Part shown: positions 62,569 through 64,000 of the stretch, piece after piece
Numbering within the stretch: position 1 is the first letter of the stretch
How the letters are laid out: every line of letters begins with the position of its first letter
NCBI RefSeq assembly: GCF_009617895.1
Contig: NZ_BLAW01000001.1
Location: forward strand, 2,285,001-2,349,000
DNA length: 64,000 nucleotides
Source of the DNA: Prolixibacter sp. SD074
Lineage (GTDB): Bacteria > Bacteroidota > Bacteroidia > Bacteroidales > Prolixibacteraceae
Direction: 5' to 3'
Program-made: the position numbers and the translations under genes
Notes under the pieces: model-generated
Database searches by the model: none
Seen by the model: only the letters and a program-made list of their open reading frames with translations
What the model was told of the DNA's origin: nothing

Positions 62569-63630
62569 ATGGGAATTGAGCGCAGAAATAGGCTAATGGT
62601 GTTCCCTCGCGTGGGAAAATGGGTCATTATATTAGTTAGCGTTGGATTTATTGCGGCAGGCATTCGTGCTTTTCAGCTGTATGGGTATATTTTCGAGAAT
62701 AATGTGAAACACACGGGCTTTGTTTACATTCCCGATGATGCGACTTATAATCAAGTGATTGACTCGCTGAAGGCTGGTGATTTTTTGGCCAACTACAAGT
62801 CCATAAAATGGGTAGCCAATAAAAAGAAGTATCCGGATTTAATCAAACCGGGGGCGTACAAACTTGAAAAGAACTGGAGCAACAACAAACTGATTGATGT
62901 TTTACGATCCGGCGCTCAGGCCCCGATCAAAGTAACCTTCAACAACATTCGATTCAGGAAAGATTTAGCGGCCCGCTTGTCGCATTATCTCGAAGCTGAT
63001 TCTACTGCTTTTCTGAAAGAGCTAACCGATACCGCTGTGGCCAGGAAATATGGTTTCACATATGCCTCATTCCCGGCCATGTTTATTCCCAATACCTACG
63101 AGTTTTACTGGACCACTACACCCGTAGAGTTTGTGGACCGGATAAAACAAGAGTTCGACCGCTTCTGGACTGATGAACGGAAAAAGAAAGCTGAAGCGGC
63201 AGGCCTGACCCCCGTTCAGGCAACAACATTAGCATCTATCGTTCAGGAGGAAACGGTTAAACCGGATGAGATGCATAAAATTGCCGGCGTTTATATCAAC
63301 CGATTGAAACGTGGATGGCGGTTACAAGCCGACCCGACCGTTAAATTTGCCGTCGGAGATTTTAGTATTAAGCGCATTCTCAATCAACACCTCGAAATTG
63401 AATCGCCATACAACACATACAAATACAAAGGATTGCCTCCCGGCCCCATTAATTTCCCGAATCCCAAAAGCATTGAAGCGGTACTGAACTACGAGAAAAG
63501 TAACTATCTCTATTTCTGTGCGAAGGAAGATTTTTCGGGTTACCACAATTTCTCCAGGACCTTGCGGGAACACAACCGGAATGCAGCACGTTACCAACGG
63601 GCGCTGAACAAAAACCGCATCTTCAAATAA
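62569..63630 (+). CDS. mltG: Endolytic murein transglycosylase
   Basis: It cleaves nascent peptidoglycan strands and so sets glycan chain ends. The 353 residues have a short cytoplasmic tail, one membrane helix (about 16-37, WVIILVSVGFIAAGIRAFQL), a LysM-like subdomain and the YceG catalytic domain with Glu in ASIVQEETVKPDEM (about residue 225) and YINRLKRGWRLQADPTVKFA (about 244-263). It ends with CAKEDFSGYHNFSRTLREHN. The ATG at 62569 is chosen, because earlier in-frame ATGs lie upstream of the probable promoter. Confidence 0.93.
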   Translation: MGIERRNRLMVFPRVGKWVIILVSVGFIAAGIRAFQLYGYIFENNVKHTGFVYIPDDATYNQVIDSLKAGDFLANYKSIKWVANKKKYPDLIKPGAYKLEKNWSNNKLIDVLRSGAQAPIKVTFNNIRFRKDLAARLSHYLEADSTAFLKELTDTAVARKYGFTYASFPAMFIPNTYEFYWTTTPVEFVDRIKQEFDRFWTDERKKKAEAAGLTPVQATTLASIVQEETVKPDEMHKIAGVYINRLKRGWRLQADPTVKFAVGDFSIKRILNQHLEIESPYNTYKYKGLPPGPINFPNPKSIEAVLNYEKSNYLYFCAKEDFSGYHNFSRTLREHNRNAARYQRALNKNRIFK

Positions 63631-63641
63631 GAGAAGTAGGC

Positions 63642-64000
63642 TTAACCGATTACATTCACCTCGCGTTCGAGCTGAATTGCAAACTTTTTTTCCACATCGT
63701 TACGAATTTGTTCGGACAAATCGAAGATTTCTTGTCCTGTGGCACCGCCGTGATTAACCAGCACAAGCGCCTGGCGATCGTGTACGCCGGCCCTACCGGT
63801 ACGCTTTCCCTTCCAGCCGGCATGTTCAATCAACCAGGCTGCCGCAATTTTCACTTTTCCGGCGCCAGCCGGATAGAGCGGGATATCCGGATATTTTGCT
63901 TTTAACGTATGGGTTTTTTCTTCCTCCATCACCGGATTTTTGAAGAAACTACCGGCGTTTCCAATTGTTTCCGGGTCGGGTAACTTTTGTTCACGGATGG
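63642..64000 (-). CDS. murB: UDP-N-acetylenolpyruvoylglucosamine reductase, C-terminal part
   Basis: The gene runs in from beyond the right window edge; about 119 codons are present. Reading toward lower coordinates, they contain LPDPETIGNAGSFFKNPV (with the catalytic Ser of GSFFKNP), IPLYPAGAGKVKIAAAWLIE, HAGWKGKRTGRAGVHDRQAL, the LVNHGGATGQEIFDLSEQI block with a catalytic Glu region and a final LEREVNVIG. This is the MurB C-terminal domain, which reduces the enolpyruvyl group of UDP-GlcNAc-enolpyruvate in murein synthesis. It converges with mltG. Confidence 0.93.
   Translation of the reverse strand, partial: IREQKLPDPETIGNAGSFFKNPVMEEEKTHTLKAKYPDIPLYPAGAGKVKIAAAWLIEHAGWKGKRTGRAGVHDRQALVLVNHGGATGQEIFDLSEQIRNDVEKKFAIQLEREVNVIG

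Overview
The window reads as a chromosomal stretch of a Bacteroidota species, probably of the Marinilabiliales/Prolixibacteraceae type. This is inferred from protein families largely limited to that phylum (DUF3822, DUF5362, a probable DUF6261 protein), from -7 boxes of the Bacteroidota form TAnnTTTG (ahead of guaA, the nucleotide-sugar operon, rpsA, the tRNA-Asp pair and the LacI gene), and from the lack of strong Shine-Dalgarno sites. No species can be named from the sequence alone.

Layout. 1-2.1 kb: REP-like palindromes, a probable DUF6261 gene and a 41-bp tandem array. 2.1-10.2 kb: an AT-rich accessory block with an orphan gene, an IS4-family copy with clear target duplications, a decayed transposase, a zinc-ribbon gene cut by an IS21-family element (istA/istB), half of another IS4-type transposase, and a three-gene operon of a small hydrophobic secreted peptide plus two membrane proteins (SpoIIM-like and Yip1-like). 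That operon is the best candidate for an undescribed system. 10.4-19 kb: guaA, a membrane protein, a DUF1080 protein, and an operon for activated sugars (UDP-xylose synthase, rfbA, rfbC, rfbD, phosphohexomutase). 19.2-28.9 kb: housekeeping genes (rpsA, STAS protein, rnz, C1 peptidase, RecD-like helicase, DUF3822, rsmD, two tRNA-Asp, phosphoesterase).

28.9-34.9 kb is a compact galactose regulon: a GntR/LacI-type regulator, galT, galK and a sugar/H+ symporter on the minus strand, with galM divergent. ACTGGTA-type operator candidates lie at both promoters. An acyl-CoA synthetase and galU follow. 38-51 kb is a hexuronate island: a TRAP transporter, a chimeric KdgK-Eda remnant, uxaC and uxaE on minus; a LacI-type regulator, an SDR fructuronate reductase, a PfkB kinase, a LarA-like protein, a Gfo/Idh oxidoreductase and a frameshifted pdxB on plus. 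Twin TCGTnCACGA operators sit in the divergent promoter region. 51-59.5 kb holds gnd, a relic zone (broken TonB receptor, REP palindrome, second 41-bp array), gntP, serA and tkt. 59.5-64 kb holds a GDSL hydrolase, an ATPase, the orphan tail of an altronate dehydratase, an FprA flavoprotein, mltG and the end of murB.

Two themes stand out. First, several genes carry internal deletions or frameshifts (KdgK-Eda, pdxB, the TonB receptor, uxaA, three transposases, and a LacI gene whose start codon reads ATC), so local hexuronate catabolism looks incomplete. Second, two hairpin-bearing tandem arrays of about 41 bp with unrelated sequences each lie close to one of two covarying 33-nt palindromes.
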